From CBCYMI01 sp965183855 (lineage in GTDB: Bacteria > Pseudomonadota > Alphaproteobacteria > Caulobacterales > Maricaulaceae), in the NCBI GenBank assembly GCA_965183855.1, contig CBCYMI010000018.1, positions 28,430 through 92,429 on the forward strand: a DNA stretch of 64,000 nucleotides, read 5' to 3'. Positions 16,287-26,951 of this stretch are shown here, piece by piece. Each line of letters starts with the position of its first letter. The stretch's first letter is position 1. The notes beneath the pieces are model-generated. The model saw only the letters and a program-made list of their open reading frames with translations, was not told the DNA's origin and ran no database searches. Position numbers and translations under genes: made by a program.

Positions 16287-17885
16287 ATGAGTAATCCTGC
16301 AAAATACTTATCCAAAATACTGAATTTAAATCCAACATTCCTATTTGCCCTCCTCATGATTATACTCTTGGTGATTGCTCGGATTGTTTTACTCTCTTTT
16401 TCTGTTGTTGAACTCGGAGGTGATGAAGCCCAATATTGGGCATGGTCAAAAGAACCAGATTTTGGTTATTATTCAAAACCTCCAATGATTGCCTGGATGA
16501 TATGGCTCACAACCAGTTTCCTTGGTCATACAGAATGGGCTATAAGATTTTCTGCTCCTATCTTGCACGCTGGAACTGCATTGATTCTTTTACTTATCTC
16601 AAATCAATATTTTAATTCCAAAACAGGACTTTACGCTGTCATAATCTATTTATTAGCACCAGGGATAAGCCTTTCTTCTCATATTATCAGTACAGATGCT
16701 ATCTTATTATTTTTTGCAAGTCTTGCTTTATTAGCCTTTCTGAATCTTGTTCATCTAACCAAAAAAAACCATTCAAATATAACTCAAAAAGCCATGTTTT
16801 GGGGGTGCCTTTTAGGAGCGTTTCTTGGAGCAGGGTTTCTTTCCAAATATGCAATGCTTTATCTGTTTTTGGCTTTTTCCCTGAGCATTCTATCAACCAG
16901 ATCATATAGAACATCCAATACATTCATTGGCTTGGTCTTTGCCATTATAAGCTTTCTAATTATCATTTCTGGTAATATTGCGTGGAATTTAACTCATCAG
17001 TTTGCAACTCTTTCTCATACAGCAGATAATGCGCATTGGGATGCTGCAAGTTTTCGATTTCATGAAGCATTCCAGTTTTTAACAGATCAATTTGCAATCT
17101 TCGGTCCCATTGCTTTTCTTGTTTTAATGATTGCAGTTTTTTATTCCTTCAAAAGTCAGTCTGGAAAAATCCGGTTGTTTGGAATCATGACCCTTATTCC
17201 ACTTTTGATTGTTACCATTCAAGCATTTATTAGTCGAGCACATGCTAATTGGGCTGCACTTGCTTATTTGGGAGGTACTTTATTATTAGCCTGTTTTCTA
17301 TCTCAAAATTTTCAAATTAAAACAGAAAGTCAAACAAACTCATCTACCAAAACATTCCCATGTCTAATTTTATATTGCTCTTTATGTCTTCGATTAATGG
17401 TATTTTTTATTTTATCTCTCGGCTTTGTTAACTTTAATCTGATTGATCAATTAAACCTTTCAAACACCGTCAAGCGTGTCAGAGGTTGGAAAGAAACTAT
17501 TTATTCTATTTATCAACCTATCTGGAACTCACACTCATCTCTTTCCAATTCTTCAGATCATCAAGCACAATCATACCATACTATTGTAACCGATGATCGG
17601 ATGATGTTTTATGAAATCCTATATTATGGGAAAGATGTATTCAAAAACCAAAACATTCGAATTTGGTTATTACATCAAAAACCTTATAATCACGCAGAAT
17701 TTAGAGCTCCTTTGACTGAATTAGATCAAGGAGATTTTCTAATCGTTTCTACTTCAAAATCATATCGAAACAAGATGTTGAAAATGTTTGAGAATCCAGA
17801 GTTTATCGAGGAAATCAATATTTCTCTTGGAGGTAATAAAAATAGAAATTTCATCTTATATACTGCAAAATCAATACAAAAATAA
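16287..17885 (+). CDS. GT-C family (ArnT/PMT-like) membrane glycosyltransferase
   Basis: A 532-residue polytopic membrane protein. After the first membrane helix comes the GT-C signature GGDEAQYWAWSKEPDFGYYSKPP, whose first Asp-Glu pair is the presumed catalytic/metal site. About ten further hydrophobic segments follow, including the RFSAP and STDA motifs, then a C-terminal periplasmic domain from about residue 400. This layout matches ArnT/PMT-like enzymes that move a sugar from a polyprenyl-phosphate donor to lipid A or another envelope acceptor. No arn genes are nearby, so the sugar and acceptor are unknown. It converges with the alpha/beta hydrolase downstream; AAAACAAGCTTTTTT between them (about 17900) may act as a weak terminator. 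Confidence 0.82.
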   Translation: MSNPAKYLSKILNLNPTFLFALLMIILLVIARIVLLSFSVVELGGDEAQYWAWSKEPDFGYYSKPPMIAWMIWLTTSFLGHTEWAIRFSAPILHAGTALILLLISNQYFNSKTGLYAVIIYLLAPGISLSSHIISTDAILLFFASLALLAFLNLVHLTKKNHSNITQKAMFWGCLLGAFLGAGFLSKYAMLYLFLAFSLSILSTRSYRTSNTFIGLVFAIISFLIIISGNIAWNLTHQFATLSHTADNAHWDAASFRFHEAFQFLTDQFAIFGPIAFLVLMIAVFYSFKSQSGKIRLFGIMTLIPLLIVTIQAFISRAHANWAALAYLGGTLLLACFLSQNFQIKTESQTNSSTKTFPCLILYCSLCLRLMVFFILSLGFVNFNLIDQLNLSNTVKRVRGWKETIYSIYQPIWNSHSSLSNSSDHQAQSYHTIVTDDRMMFYEILYYGKDVFKNQNIRIWLLHQKPYNHAEFRAPLTELDQGDFLIVSTSKSYRNKMLKMFENPEFIEEINISLGGNKNRNFILYTAKSIQK

Positions 17886-17973
17886 ACCATATCCTATTAG
17901 GAAAAACAAGCTTTTTTATATAATCCAATAACTCAGAAATGATCCACATAGACATGAGAATTAGGCTTGCTTT

Positions 17974-18945
17974 TTAAAGACCATGCTTTTTTAAAAAATG
18001 CATAAAATCTTCTACGGTTTTTACCGGGCGCTCTTCCATTGGTGCATGCCCTGTCTTTTCATAAATGATTAAGTCACTCAATGGCAGAGTTTGATCAAAC
18101 CAATATCCTGCCTGAACAGGAATAAACCGATCTTCCTTTCCCCATAAAATTAAAACAGGAATATTTAGATTTCGAAGCTGTAAAGCTGTTTTATCATGGA
18201 CAGACCATTTAGAAAATGCATAAGCAAATGCAGAAGATGAACCAGGAAACCGCATTAATTCCCAGGTTTTCAAAACATGCTCATCGGTTATAATTGCTTT
18301 ATTTTCATAGGTAAACTCAGCACCATTTTTGACCATTTCCTTGGAAGGTATTTTTGACATAAACCTCCAGGCAAATGGAATTTTTAATAAAAAAAGTGCT
18401 TTTTCAATTCCATCAGATAGATTTTCAGGAGAACCTGCTGAATCAATTAAAACCAAAGCTTTAACTCGATCTTGATGGGTTAATGCATACCTCCAGGCAA
18501 TATGCCCTCCTAATGAATTTCCAACCAGTATAAAGTATTGAATATTAAGATGATTTGCCAAAGCATCAATAATTTTAAATGCATGCTCTGGTTGAAAATA
18601 ATGTGTTTTCCCAGGACCTGTCAAACCGTGTGCAGGCAAATCCAATCGTATAATTCTAAACTCATCTTGTATGAGTTTAACCCATTCATCCCATGCATAT
18701 AAACTTGACCAAGCTCCATGAATTAAAAACACAGCTGGTTTTTCAAGATTGCCTTCTATTTGATAATGAATCTTCGTTCCCTCTTCCAAAGAAAGATATG
18801 AAGAATGAACTGTTTCATATTTCTTTTTAAGATAATCAGGAGATAAGGGTAAAATATTTTTTTTCTTTGATATCATAAAGCAAGACGAAATAGAAACAAT
18901 AATCAGAATAATAAGCGGAACATAATACACTCGTTTTTTATACAT
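17974..18945 (-). CDS. Alpha/beta hydrolase, probable lipoprotein
   Basis: A 323-residue protein. The N-terminus has a hydrophobic stretch ending ISSC (residues about 19-22), which fits a lipobox, so it may be a membrane-anchored lipoprotein. The hydrolase fold is clear: VFLIHGAWSS (oxyanion region), LDLPAHGLTG, the nucleophile elbow VGNSLGGHIA with catalytic Ser, the acid Asp in LILWGKEDRFIP, and the His in EKTGHAPMEERP. The substrate cannot be deduced; similar proteins act as esterases or lactonases. It is a single transcription unit with a 550-bp gene-free region behind it. Confidence 0.8.
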   Translation of the reverse strand: MYKKRVYYVPLIILIIVSISSCFMISKKKNILPLSPDYLKKKYETVHSSYLSLEEGTKIHYQIEGNLEKPAVFLIHGAWSSLYAWDEWVKLIQDEFRIIRLDLPAHGLTGPGKTHYFQPEHAFKIIDALANHLNIQYFILVGNSLGGHIAWRYALTHQDRVKALVLIDSAGSPENLSDGIEKALFLLKIPFAWRFMSKIPSKEMVKNGAEFTYENKAIITDEHVLKTWELMRFPGSSSAFAYAFSKWSVHDKTALQLRNLNIPVLILWGKEDRFIPVQAGYWFDQTLPLSDLIIYEKTGHAPMEERPVKTVEDFMHFLKKHGL

Positions 18946-19496
18946 TATAAATATTTCCTATCCTTTGTAAAAACTCAAATCCTGTTCATTTTAAATATTA
19001 CAATATAAAAATGCTATTGTTATAATAAAATCATATCATTAACCTTATTTTCATATAAACCATATTTTATAAATAACCAGATCTACAAAAATTAAACTCA
19101 GGTATTCAAAAAAACCTGTTATTATTTGTATTTGCCAAAATAGATGAGTTCTAAACTCTTTTACAATTACTTGCTTTTTGCCTATCATCAAACCAAACAT
19201 ACAAAAAATAACGAATATTCTTAAATAATAAATCAAATATCATTAATCTATTATTTATAGTTCAGTTTTTAGTATCAAAAGAGAAATCAATCTGCTATTT
19301 TAATTTGGTTTTAGAAAAAGAATTTCTTACAATATTATTTGGTATTCACTGGATATCCTGATGGTCTAAACTTAGAATCTCTTTTAGAAAGATCAGATAA
19401 AACAGAATTATATATCACTAAAAACTATAAAAAACTCAAAACATCTGGATTCAAATCAAAAGACCTAAATAAAACGATCAGAGGAAAAAGCTGGAA
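18946..19496. other. Gene-free AT-rich stretch before fzlA
   Basis: About 550 bases holding the divergent promoters of the hydrolase and fzlA. A short CAGGT/ACCTG stem near 19105-19125 followed by TTATTATTT may be a weak terminator. Small frames here (19051-19236 minus, 19339-19557 plus) have no recognisable content, and the second overlaps the fzlA start. Confidence 0.4.
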
Positions 19497-20174
19497 ATGC
19501 GCACTTTACATTACTGGATACTGGATCCAGCTTCAAGACAAGCCAGGCTTGCACTAAATGAAAAAAAATTACATTATGAATTATTTGAAGAAAATCCATG
19601 GGCTCCAAGAGATGCCTTTTTTGCACTAAATGCTTCTGGAAAGCCTCCTGTATTGGTCGATCATAGCCCTTCTGGAAAACGTATTATTGGCGATAATCAT
19701 GCCATATTGGAATATCTTGAAGAAATCCATCCAAATCCCCCTCTCTTATCTTCTGACCCAATAGAACGAGCAGAAGCACGTCGTATTACACAATGGTTTG
19801 ATCAGAAATTTGCAGACGAAGTTAATGCATATTTATTATATGAAAAACTCGAGAAAGGACTCTCGGGATTGGGAGCTCCTGATCCAAATGCATTAAGACA
19901 TGGACGTGAAGCATTGCGTCTTCATCTGAATTATATAGAATGGCTCACCGAAAGACGGAACTGGCTGTCAGGTCGTTATATTAGTCATGCAGATATTGCT
20001 GCAGGCGCACATTTATCTTGTATTGACTATCTCGGAGACATTCCATGGGAGGATTTTCCTGGAGCAAAATCATGGTATCAGAGGTTAAAATCAAGACCCA
20101 CATTCAGATCTCTATTAAAAGACAGAATTCCAATTGCAGCTCCTGCAACACATTATACAAACCTGGATTTTTAA
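19497..20174 (+). CDS. fzlA: FzlA-type GST-like cell-division protein
   Basis: A 225-residue protein with a glutathione-S-transferase fold. The N-terminal thioredoxin-like half begins MRTLHYWILDPASRQARLALNE and includes the cis-Pro phrase GKPPVLVD; the all-helical C-terminal half carries ISHADIAAGAHLSCIDYLGD. The C-terminal tail PATHYTNLDF resembles the conserved end of Caulobacter FzlA, which binds FtsZ and supports constriction; FzlA proteins lack normal GST activity. The gene lies directly before queG, the arrangement expected for fzlA in alphaproteobacteria. A plain GST is the alternative. The start has GGAAAAA 7-8 nt upstream. Confidence 0.82.
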   Translation: MRTLHYWILDPASRQARLALNEKKLHYELFEENPWAPRDAFFALNASGKPPVLVDHSPSGKRIIGDNHAILEYLEEIHPNPPLLSSDPIERAEARRITQWFDQKFADEVNAYLLYEKLEKGLSGLGAPDPNALRHGREALRLHLNYIEWLTERRNWLSGRYISHADIAAGAHLSCIDYLGDIPWEDFPGAKSWYQRLKSRPTFRSLLKDRIPIAAPATHYTNLDF

Positions 20175-20196
20175 TATAAAAAACTACTTAAATCTC

Positions 20197-21555
20197 ATGT
20201 CAGACCAGCAAAAGAAAAAACAATCTAGAACACAATCTGTTTTTAAACAGAATAAAAATAGGTTGCCTATTCAAGACGAGACCTGTTTTAATATGAGCCC
20301 ACACACTCTTGACTCTTATATGAAATTCACCCCTGATTTATTAGATCGTTTGACAAAAAAAATACATGATACTGGGTTTGATATTGTAAAAATAACCCGT
20401 CTTCAAGATCATTGGAAAGAAAGCAACCGTTTGAAACATTTTATAACCGCAGGCTATCATGGTGATATGCACTGGATGGAAACAACATTTGAACGACGCA
20501 GGCATCCCAAAGCATTATGGAAAAACGCAAAAACAGCGATTGTTTTAGGGCTAAATTATGCGCCTCCTATTAATCCATTAAAAAAAACCAAATTAAAAAA
20601 TATCGGTAATATCTCGGTTTATGCTCAAAATGATGATTATCATGATGTGATCAAGAAAAGACTTAAAGCCTGCGCTCAATGGCTAAGGCAAGAATTAAAT
20701 TCCCTAAATCAGTCAGAGCAATCAACAAATTCTGTTCAAAAAACAGAGCTCAGAACAAAAAATGATCATACAGTTTCACCATTTGATAGCAATGCTTGCT
20801 CTCCAGAAATAAAAGTGTTTGTAGATACAGCCCCCTTAATGGAAAAACCCTTAGCAGAATTGGCAGGTATGGGATGGCAGGGAAAACATACAAATCTTGT
20901 TAACAGAGAATATGGCTCCTGGTTGTTCTTAGGTGTAATTTTAACAAATCTTGTTATCGATATAACAGATCATACGCCCACTCAAAAAAAACATTGTGGT
21001 CGCTGCCAGAAATGTCTTGATATTTGTCCGACCAATGCCTTTATCCAACCGTATCAAATCGATGCCAGACGTTGTATTTCTTACTTAACGATTGAACATA
21101 AGGAAATGATTCCAGTCATGTTCAGAAGAGCAATAGGAAACCGTATTTATGGATGTGATGATTGTCTTGCCATTTGTCCATGGAACAAGTTTGCAAAAAC
21201 CTCAAAAGAAACTGTCTTTCATGCACGAATAGAATTACAATATCCTCTTCTATCAGAACTTATTGAACTTGATGATCAAGAATTCCGTAAAATGTTTTCA
21301 AAATCGCCAATCAAACGAATTGGACGCAATCGTTTTATTCGTAATGTTCTAATTGCAATTGGCAATACAAATCATCCAAAATATATCACACAAATTATCA
21401 AAAAGCTTCATGAACCATCATGGATTGTAAGAGCAAGTGCTGTATGGGCATTAAAATGCTTGTCTGAAGACTTGTTTAAGAAAAAAAAACAAGCCTATAT
21501 ACATTATGAATCACATAATGGAGTAAGACAGGAATGGGAAAGTTCAATTTCATAA
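20197..21555 (+). CDS. queG: tRNA epoxyqueuosine reductase
   Basis: About 452 residues. QueG performs the last step of queuosine synthesis in tRNA anticodons, using cobalamin and two [4Fe-4S] clusters. Both cluster motifs are intact: CGRCQKCLDICPTNA, and the CDDC part of YGCDDCLAICPWN. The N-terminal catalytic domain has ITAGYHGDMHWM, VLGLNYAPP and the Asp-containing VDTAPLMEK. HEAT-like repeats close the protein (WIVRASAVWALKCL). I take ATG 20197; the next ATGs at 20293 or 20320 would start closer to the usual family N-terminus, since the first about 40 residues are a Lys/Gln-rich extension. A low-complexity insertion sits at about residues 170-195. It starts 22 bp after fzlA and is likely cotranscribed with it. 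Confidence 0.92.
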   Translation: MSDQQKKKQSRTQSVFKQNKNRLPIQDETCFNMSPHTLDSYMKFTPDLLDRLTKKIHDTGFDIVKITRLQDHWKESNRLKHFITAGYHGDMHWMETTFERRRHPKALWKNAKTAIVLGLNYAPPINPLKKTKLKNIGNISVYAQNDDYHDVIKKRLKACAQWLRQELNSLNQSEQSTNSVQKTELRTKNDHTVSPFDSNACSPEIKVFVDTAPLMEKPLAELAGMGWQGKHTNLVNREYGSWLFLGVILTNLVIDITDHTPTQKKHCGRCQKCLDICPTNAFIQPYQIDARRCISYLTIEHKEMIPVMFRRAIGNRIYGCDDCLAICPWNKFAKTSKETVFHARIELQYPLLSELIELDDQEFRKMFSKSPIKRIGRNRFIRNVLIAIGNTNHPKYITQIIKKLHEPSWIVRASAVWALKCLSEDLFKKKKQAYIHYESHNGVRQEWESSIS

Positions 21556-21877
21556 TATGATGATAGAGATCTATAACTATTTATCTGAACGTAAAACAAA
21601 TTTAAGTCAAACATATCATTTCAATTCAATATCTTTCTTTTAGAAAATCAAACCATCTTCCTCAAACAAAACAAGTATGGATACATAGAATAATATTCCA
21701 ATATTCAATATCCATGAAATATAATACATATTTTTTTATATTTTAACACTTTCCATATGCGCTAACCATATATTAAGATTGCAAATCATGATATTAATTA
21801 AAGCCATAAATCATGATATTATTAGATAGTAATTCACGCTTACCAAAACCGCCAAACCAGAAAAAGGGTGTAAATAG
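21556..21877. other. Gene-free stretch before pgi
   Basis: About 320 AT-rich bases. Direct repeats of TCATGATATT (near 21787 and 21812) are visible upstream of pgi; nothing else was recognised. Confidence 0.4.
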
Positions 21878-23572
21878 ATGAGAAAACAAAATCCATTGGC
21901 TCATTTTGATCTATCAAAAATAAGAAAAAACCTGTTTTCAGAAGCAGAGCGGTTAAAATCAATTCCTATCGCTGATTTATTTCACCATGAATCAGACAGA
22001 CTCTCCAGATTAACTCTGTCTCTTAACCCTTTTTATTTTGATTTCTCTAAGCAAAACATCAGTCAAAAAGCACTTCAGAATTTAATCAAATATGCAAAAA
22101 TTACGAACCTCAAATCTGAGATGGAAGCAATGCTTTCTGGAGAGATCATGAATACTTCAGAAAAACGCAAAGTAATGCATATGGCACTTAGAAAAAGTGT
22201 TAATTCCAAACCAATGTCACAAACTGCCTTGCAAATTGTCCAAACTTCACGCGAAAAATGTCGTTTATTTGCTAATTCCATCCGTAATGAGACCCTTAGA
22301 GGAATCACCAACCAACCTTTTCGTCATATTATTCATATTGGAATAGGAGGATCTGATTTAGGACCAAAATTAGTTGCTGAAGCCTTGTCTGCGAACCAAA
22401 ATTCAAAAATAAAACTGAGTTTTATAACAAATGTTGATCCAGAAGAAGTTGAATCTGTCTTGGCTCAAGCAAATCCTTTAGAAACACTTGTCATTCTTGT
22501 TTCCAAATCTTTTTCTACCTTAGAAACACAAATGAATGCAAAAAGAGTACTTGCCTGGTATCAGAAATATAATCAAAACAAATCATTAACAACACATCAT
22601 CATAAAACCAAACATTTAAAAAATCCTGTTATGTCACACTTTATTGCTGTAACAGCACGTCCTGAAAAGGCTAAGCAATTTGGAATTCCATCTTCACAAA
22701 TTTTTCCATTCGAAGACTGGATTGGTGGACGATATTCAATTTGGTCTCCTGTTGGTCTCAGTATTGAAATCGCATTAGGAAGCGATGTCTTTGAGGCTTT
22801 CTTAAAAGGAGCTCATGATATGGATCAACATTTTTTAACGACAGAATTTGATAAAAATGCTCCTGTTTTGCTTGCCTTAAATGATTTTTGGTCTCGTCAA
22901 TTCATGCAATACGAAACACGAGCGATTATTCCCTATCGTTATCGATTGAGATTATTTCCTGCCTATTTACAACAACTTGAAATGGAATCTAACGGAAAAA
23001 GTTTTGGAAAAACAGGAAAAGAAATTCAAGCTTCTTCTCCTATTGTCTGGGGAGGAGAGGGAACCAATACACAACACGCTTTTTTTCAACTCCTACATCA
23101 GGGAAGCTCAATTAGTCCTGTTCATTTTATTGCTGTCGTCAATGGAGAAGGCTCCAAACATGCCGAAAATGCACTCCTTGCAAACTGCCTTGCACAAAGC
23201 GAAGCATTAATGATTGGTAGAAATGAAAAACAAACACTGGACATGCTTAAAAAAGAAGGAATTTCTGCTTCAGATATTAAAATGCTCTTACCTCAAAAAA
23301 TATTCAAAGGAAGCCGACCCTCAATAACCATATTAATCAATCAGCTAACACCCTATACACTTGGTCAATTAATCGCTCTTTATGAACACAAGGTCTTTAT
23401 TGAAGGGGTATTATTAAATCTAAATTCCTTTGATCAATGGGGGGTGGAACTCGGAAAAGGATTGGCAAATCAAATCAAACAGGAATTAAATACAAACATA
23501 CTTAAACATCATGACCCCTCTACAACAAACCTGGTTAAAAAAATTCTCGATTTTAAAGAAAATGGCTCTTAA
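21878..23572 (+). CDS. pgi: Glucose-6-phosphate isomerase
   Basis: A full-length 564-residue enzyme interconverting glucose-6-phosphate and fructose-6-phosphate. Diagnostic stretches occur in order: HIGIGGSDLGPKLVAEAL, VSKSFSTLETQMNAK, the PGI signature in DWIGGRYSIWSPVGLSI, MESNGKSFGK, VWGGEGTNTQHAFFQLLHQG and the catalytic region YEHKVFIEGVLLNLNSFDQWGVE. It is cytoplasmic. A His/Lys-rich loop (HHHKTKHLK, about residue 245) is a small family-atypical insertion. It stands alone, with gene-free stretches on both sides. Its presence implies glycolysis or gluconeogenesis, unlike Rickettsia-type relatives. Confidence 0.95.
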   Translation: MRKQNPLAHFDLSKIRKNLFSEAERLKSIPIADLFHHESDRLSRLTLSLNPFYFDFSKQNISQKALQNLIKYAKITNLKSEMEAMLSGEIMNTSEKRKVMHMALRKSVNSKPMSQTALQIVQTSREKCRLFANSIRNETLRGITNQPFRHIIHIGIGGSDLGPKLVAEALSANQNSKIKLSFITNVDPEEVESVLAQANPLETLVILVSKSFSTLETQMNAKRVLAWYQKYNQNKSLTTHHHKTKHLKNPVMSHFIAVTARPEKAKQFGIPSSQIFPFEDWIGGRYSIWSPVGLSIEIALGSDVFEAFLKGAHDMDQHFLTTEFDKNAPVLLALNDFWSRQFMQYETRAIIPYRYRLRLFPAYLQQLEMESNGKSFGKTGKEIQASSPIVWGGEGTNTQHAFFQLLHQGSSISPVHFIAVVNGEGSKHAENALLANCLAQSEALMIGRNEKQTLDMLKKEGISASDIKMLLPQKIFKGSRPSITILINQLTPYTLGQLIALYEHKVFIEGVLLNLNSFDQWGVELGKGLANQIKQELNTNILKHHDPSTTNLVKKILDFKENGS

Positions 23573-23897
23573 CTCATTAAACTTTAAATTTTATATTCTA
23601 TTTTAAACAGCTCTATTATGAAGCCTTCTTTCTATTTCTTTCCTAAATTGCGAAATGTGATCTCTTCTAATAAAAATAAATATTTTTAAATAAGGAAAAA
23701 AACAAATCATCCTCAAAAGCAATCATCTTTAAAATATATCACACGCTGGCTTGACTAAATCAGAAACTTGTTTATCGCTATAAAGAAAAAATTCTTTTAT
23801 AGAAAAAACGCAGAAAAAATCATGAACTTGAAATGCTCATAAAGCTATTTCTATTGTTCATCAATTATCAAACAAGTATTAATACTGGACATTCCTC
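23573..23897. other. Gene-free stretch between pgi and hisS
   Basis: About 325 AT-rich bases without ORF, RNA gene or recognisable T-box or other riboswitch. Confidence 0.45.
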
Positions 23898-25408
23898 ATG
23901 TCAGAGAAAAAAGAAAATTCAAACAATCAAAAAAAACTTTTTAAACTTAAAGCAAAACTTCCCAAAGGCTTCGAAGATAAAACAGGAAAGGTTTTAAAAT
24001 CAGAGTTAGAACTGATAGAAACAGCACGTTCTATTTATGAACAATATGGATTTCTACCCTTACAAACTCCTGCCTTTGAATATGCAGACCTAATAGGAAA
24101 GTTTCTACCAGATGATGACCGTCCAAACAAAGGTGTGTTTGCGATTGAAGATGATGATCAAAAATGGCTGGCTCTCCGTTATGATTTGACAGCTCCTCTT
24201 GCACGTTATGTCGCTGAGAATTTTGATGCGATTAGCAAACCCTATCGCCGTTATCAAATTGCAAATGTCTGGAGAAATGAAAAGCCAGGAATCGGACGGT
24301 TCCGTGAATTTACCCAGTGTGATGCCGATTCTGTTGGTGTCTCTAATATCACGGCAGATAGTGAAATGGTTATGATTGCTGCTGATATTATGAAGGCTGT
24401 TGGAAACAAAATAGGAGACTATTCAATCAAAATCAATGATCGTAGGCTTCTAGATGCTCTTTTCTATTCCTTGCCTTCTACGGGAAATGAACAAGAAGAG
24501 CATATTCGACGTATGAAAGTTGTTCGTGCAATCGATAAACTGGATCGGTTGGGACATCAAGGCGTTATTGATCTTTTGGGAGAAGGTAGAAAAGATGAAT
24601 CTGGGGATTATACAGAAGGCGCTAAATTACCTGCAAAGGAAGTTGAAAAAATTATAACATTTATTCAGAATAATCATCAAGACAGATCCCATTTCCTAAA
24701 TCAGTTGGAAAAGAGAATTGACTCTTCTGAAAAATCTCTAAATGCATTTTCTGATCTAAAAAAAATGGATTCCCTATTATCACAATGCGGATATGAATCA
24801 GATCAGATTCAGTTTGATTTATCTATTGTCAGAGGACTGGATTATTATACCTCCATTGTTTTTGAAGCAAACATACTGATTGAAACACAAAATGAAAAAG
24901 GACAAGCTGTTCGTATTGGCTCTGTTGGCGGAGGCGGACGTTATGATGACCTAATTAGCAGGTTTAGAAAAACCCCGTTCCTGCAACAGGATTTTCATTT
25001 GGTGTATCTAGATTCGCAACAGTTTTGCGCCTTCTTGAGCGTCAGAAAAAAATAGAAAATCATGCCATTATTATCCTAGTTATGGATCATAGCTATATAA
25101 GTGAGTATTTTAAAATAGCCAAACAAGCAAGACAAGAAGGCTTGATTGCCGAAGTCTATCTCGGAAATAGTGGTATGAAAGCACAAATGAAATATGCCGA
25201 TAAAAAAGAGGCCCGATTTGCGGTTATTATTGGTGAAGATGAAATACAAAATAACTCAGTTACAATTAAAGATCTAAAGCAAGGATATCAATTATCAAAA
25301 GAAATTGAAACCCATGAGGTCTGGAAGAAAACCAGACCTGCTCAACAAACGGTTCCAAAAGAAAACTGGATTAATCAGATCAAAAATTGGGATTATTCTA
25401 ATCCTTAA
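23898..25408 (+). pseudogene. hisS: Histidyl-tRNA synthetase interrupted by a one-base deletion
   Basis: Together the two frames give about 503 residues, a normal length for the long alphaproteobacterial HisS. Frame 1 holds motif 1, motif 2 (YRRYQIANVWRNEKPGIGRFREF), the histidine-A signature RGLDYYTSIVFEA and motif 3 (GSVGGGGRYDDLISRF). At about 24970-24977 the string AGAAAAACCCCGTTCC lacks one base. The expected reading is then K-T-P-V-P-A-T-G-F-S-F-G-V-S-R-F; the actual frame runs on wrongly to a stop at 25055. The second frame restores the protein from there, including the anticodon-binding domain. Restoring one C in the C-run repairs it. HisS is essential, so a sequencing error, a second copy elsewhere or frameshift tolerance must be considered. 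Confidence 0.85.
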
Positions 25409-25739
25409 TATCCAAGCATTCTTCAAATGATCATACTCTAGCATGAACCCCATCTGTTTTAGGTCTTTTTATGTCAATATTATAATCCATACAGGAAAAT
25501 CTGAAATCATAATCATTTTATAAAAAGCAAGAATATAATCTAAAAAACTCATAAAATCTCTGTGCTATATTGTTTAAAAATAATACGATTCTATTCTTGC
25601 TTAATGCTTTTAATCTGGGATTGCATAATTTGTTTTAAGAAATGGATTAATTAAAAAAAACAAAAATAGCATACATCCTTCAAAATCGTATAAATTCTCT
25701 TATTTCATATGGTTTCATTTAAGAAATCTGACCTTATAT
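25409..25739. other. Gene-free stretch between convergent hisS and TraB/GumN genes
   Basis: About 330 AT-rich bases. No ORF or RNA gene seen. It must hold the 3' ends of two convergent units, but no GC-rich terminator stands out. Confidence 0.4.
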
Positions 25740-26751
25740 TTAATATTTTATACGCTGCACTTTATAGCCATTTTTCCTTAATAGATCCTGTAAACTCATC
25801 TCTCCTATTAAATGAGCAGCCCCTACAACAATTAAGATATTATCCTCTTTTTTGGTATCTTCCATCAGTTTAACGATCCAGTTTTGATTGCGATCTTGAT
25901 ACAATAATTTCCATAATTTTGGCAGACCTTTTATTTCTTCTAAGGTAGTTGTTTCAATTTTCTTTAGATCTCCTTTTTCCCAAGCCTGATATAAGTGATC
26001 AATAATATGGAATTTCTGATTATTGATGTCTTCCAAAAACATTAATTAGTAATTTAATCTGATCTTTCATATCCAATGTATAAAAAGGCTTGATAGCAGC
26101 ATTAATGCTCTCCAAATAATCAATTTTTTTCTTATTTTCTTCTATAGAATTATAGATTAATTTATCGACTCCTAATTCTAGACTATAATTCAATCTTTGT
26201 ATTTCAATCTGACTTAAAATCAACGCAATTGCCCATGGTTGCATCATGTTAAATTGTTTAATCGATAAATTTCGTTTTTTTAGATAGGATTCCAGTTTTT
26301 CCTTATTTTCCTTACTTAACAGGCTCTCAAGAGTTATTTGATCAGGAAGCATGGAATAATCAAACATCAGCTTAGTGGCCTGTTGCTGACCTGTTTGAGA
26401 TATTGCATCTGATTCAAAATATACTTTATTTACTGAATCCAAAAGCTTTAAAAAAGAAGTATTAAACCAGACATTTTTGTGCTCTGTTTCCTTGGGAGCA
26501 ACATGAATTGTTCCAAATAACCAAATATTAATTCCTGATTTTGATGCTTTCCAAAGTGCTGGTTTATCAGATATTTTTTTATAAGACTCTTTTTGTGAAT
26601 CAACAGATTGAACCGTCTGTGCAGTTTCTATATTTTCATTAGTATGTTTTGGAAAAATCAGATTTTTGACAGATGGAAAAGTAATAAAAACAACAAATAA
26701 TATGGTAATTAAAAACAATATTGTTATAATTCCACGCATTAATTTGGACAT
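25740..26751 (-). pseudogene. TraB/GumN-family protein, frameshifted
   Basis: An N-terminal membrane anchor (ITILFLITILFVVFITF) is followed by the TraB/GumN (PF01963) opening WKASKSGINIWLFGTIHVAP, with the conserved Gly and His, and VYFESD with the conserved Glu. The frame ends at 26020 after INVFGRHQ. A second frame from 26042 continues as LEDINNQKFHIIDHLYQAW and ends with the family C-terminal phrase ILIVVGAAHLIGE and a GYKVQRI tail. One extra T in the run GTTTTT near 26035 explains the break: with four T the reading is NVLEDINN. The joined protein would have about 337 residues, normal for the family. Members are putative metal-dependent proteases; function is not proven. Whether this is decay or a homopolymer sequencing error is open. 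Confidence 0.75.
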
Positions 26752-26951
26752 AGAATCCTCTCTTTCTATTTTACTTTATTCTACTCTATTCTATGTTAAT
26801 ATAGAAAAAATTATAAAACCAATCAACTCATTTTAGAAAAATACTTGCAAAATGAAATTTTGTTCATCTCATTGGTAATTATAATTGAAGGATATCAAAC
26901 ACAGTCGACTTTATACTTGCAAAAGATTCATACAAAGTTAAACTCAAACTC

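Noticed and set aside
19339..19557. Plus-strand frame before fzlA
   Set aside because: Lys/Ser-rich composition without motif, and it overlaps the fzlA start by 60 bases in another frame.
25025..25408. Independent 127-residue anticodon-binding-domain protein
   Set aside because: Its sequence continues HisS exactly after a one-base deletion, so it is the 3' part of hisS rather than a stand-alone HisS-like gene.
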